DNA of 6,553 bases from Solirubrobacterales bacterium (GTDB lineage Bacteria; Actinomycetota; Thermoleophilia; Solirubrobacterales; 70-9), in assembly GCA_030835185.1 (NCBI GenBank), contig JAUQWL010000250.1, positions 1 to 6,553 on the forward strand. The letters are read 5' to 3'. This document shows, in pieces, positions 5,922 to 6,553 of this stretch; within the stretch, counting starts at the first letter, position 1; the number at the start of each line of letters is the position of its first letter. The translations under genes were made by a program, and so were the position numbers. The notes below the pieces were generated by a model that was not told the origin of the DNA, did no database searches, and worked only from the letters and a program-made list of their open reading frames with translations.

Positions 5922-6284
5922 ATGAGTGAAGAGAAGCCAGATAGCGATCTTCTTGGGGCATTCGCCAAAGAAGCCCGACAGCGCTGCGATGTCATCGCAG
6001 CCGGTCTCGATACGGGCAGCACCGACTTCGAAACTCTTCGCCAGGAAGCCCACGCCCTTCACGGCACGGCTTCGGCGCTGGGCCTCAGCAGGCTCGGTGA
6101 GCTGGCCGGACTGATGGAGTCGGACCTCTCGGAAGCCGCCGAAGCCGGCGAGATCCGCCCCAACCGGGCCGGTCAGATATCCGAAGCTGCCGAAGCTCTC
6201 GCCGAAGGGGTGAAGGCGGCCGCGGCCGGGGAAGAGGAGCCGCCCGATGTAGGCCGCTCGCTCTCCCAGCTCTTCGCCATCTGA
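5922..6284 (+). CDS. Hpt (histidine phosphotransfer) domain protein
   Basis: This 120-residue, probably all-helical cytosolic protein would carry a phosphoryl group on histidine between a hybrid kinase and a response regulator. The Hpt core is EAHALHGTASALGLSRLGELAGLME (split here as 42-60 and 61-66). It matches the family pattern H-x-x-K-G-(S/T)-(A/S)...LG...L...LE, making H44 the predicted phosphorylated residue. H47 replaces the usual lysine. Start ATG 5922 has an AGGA (5913-5916) five bases upstream, and the longer frame back to 5814 covers only intergenic DNA. It has no kinase or receiver domain, and neither is encoded nearby. It ends 4 bp before the converging cytochrome gene. Family assignment is good; pathway and partners are unknown. 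Confidence 0.8.
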   Translation: MSEEKPDSDLLGAFAKEARQRCDVIAAGLDTGSTDFETLRQEAHALHGTASALGLSRLGELAGLMESDLSEAAEAGEIRPNRAGQISEAAEALAEGVKAAAAGEEEPPDVGRSLSQLFAI

Positions 6285-6288
6285 CCTT

Positions 6289-6553
6289 TCAGTTCGAGCT
6301 CAGGATCAGATCGGTCAGTGAGTTGATCTCTTCATCGGAGATCTGGCCCTTAAAGGCGGGCATCGCGGGGCCACCATCCTTGATCTGAGTTTCGATCTGG
6401 GCCTCGGACATGGTTGTCGTGTCCAGATCAGGACCGACCGTACCGCTGGCATCGGCGACGCTGAGAACGTGGCAGCCGGCGCATCCGGCGGAGTCGAAGA
6501 GAGCGATTGCCGCGGAGTTGTCATCGCCAGAGGAGGTGTCGTCGGTAGTCGCT
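6289..6553 (-). CDS. Class I cytochrome c, C-terminal part (5' end outside window)
   Basis: Eighty-seven residues and a TGA are visible, reading in from the window's right edge without a start. The heme-attachment motif CAGCH (residues 24-28 of the visible part) and a later G-P-A-M-P-A-F-K-G block (60-69), whose M64 is the expected distal iron ligand, identify a mono-heme class I cytochrome c domain. The preceding Thr/Asp/Ser-rich stretch (TTDDTSSGDDN) looks like a flexible linker behind a signal peptide or membrane/lipid anchor not visible here. The domain would act outside the cytoplasmic membrane as an electron carrier. It converges on the Hpt gene with a 4-bp gap. Whether it is a small stand-alone cytochrome or the end of a larger protein cannot be decided. 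Confidence 0.85.
   Translation of the reverse strand, partial: ATTDDTSSGDDNSAAIALFDSAGCAGCHVLSVADASGTVGPDLDTTTMSEAQIETQIKDGGPAMPAFKGQISDEEINSLTDLILSSN

Noticed and set aside
6281..6318. CTGACC/GGTCAG inverted repeat as a bidirectional Hpt/cytochrome terminator
   Set aside because: The 6-bp arms are 26 nt apart and mostly inside the cytochrome coding sequence, with no T-tract; too weak to call.

Overview
The window is GC-rich, densely coding bacterial chromosome. It most resembles an actinobacterium: a recO-dgt-dnaG run, near-touching stop/start codons, several GTG starts and a tRNA gene without an encoded CCA end. The class Thermoleophilia (Solirubrobacterales-like) is a reasonable guess from the RecO and DnaG protein style, but this was not tested by any search.

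Layout. (1) Positions 15-3677, plus strand: a DNA-metabolism operon of recO (recombination mediator), dgt (HD-domain dNTP triphosphohydrolase) and dnaG (replicative primase). The recO/dgt junction carries a 44-bp imperfect tandem duplication (712-799). It creates a 15-codon mini-ORF joined to both neighbours by ATGA stop/start overlaps, and each copy can fold as a hairpin with a Shine-Dalgarno-like loop. dnaG has no ATG, GTG or TTG where family alignment places its start; the best candidate is CTG at 1851. (2) 3678-3830, plus strand: a short spacer with two adjacent perfect hairpins, then tRNA-Asn(GUU). (3) 3792-5752, minus strand: a two-gene operon of a short-chain dehydrogenase and a GT-B (YjiC/UGT-like) glycosyltransferase, overlapping by GTGA. 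The glycosyltransferase frame runs antisense into the tRNA and stops in its anticodon loop. (4) 5753-5921: a divergent intergenic region with a 21-bp hyphenated palindrome and a 10-bp perfect palindrome. (5) 5922-6284, plus strand: a small stand-alone Hpt (histidine phosphotransfer) protein. (6) 6289-6553, minus strand: the C-terminal part of a class I cytochrome c whose N-terminus lies beyond the window.

How the parts relate. recO, dgt and dnaG share a theme of recombinational repair, nucleotide-pool control and replication priming, and are arranged for translational coupling. The SDR and glycosyltransferase probably act on a common small molecule or lipid, but the substrate cannot be read from sequence. 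The Hpt protein is an orphan phosphorelay component here, with no kinase or response regulator in the window. I see no CRISPR array, transposon, integrase or defence system. The most unusual features are the duplicated recO/dgt junction, the unorthodox dnaG start and the tRNA/glycosyltransferase overlap.
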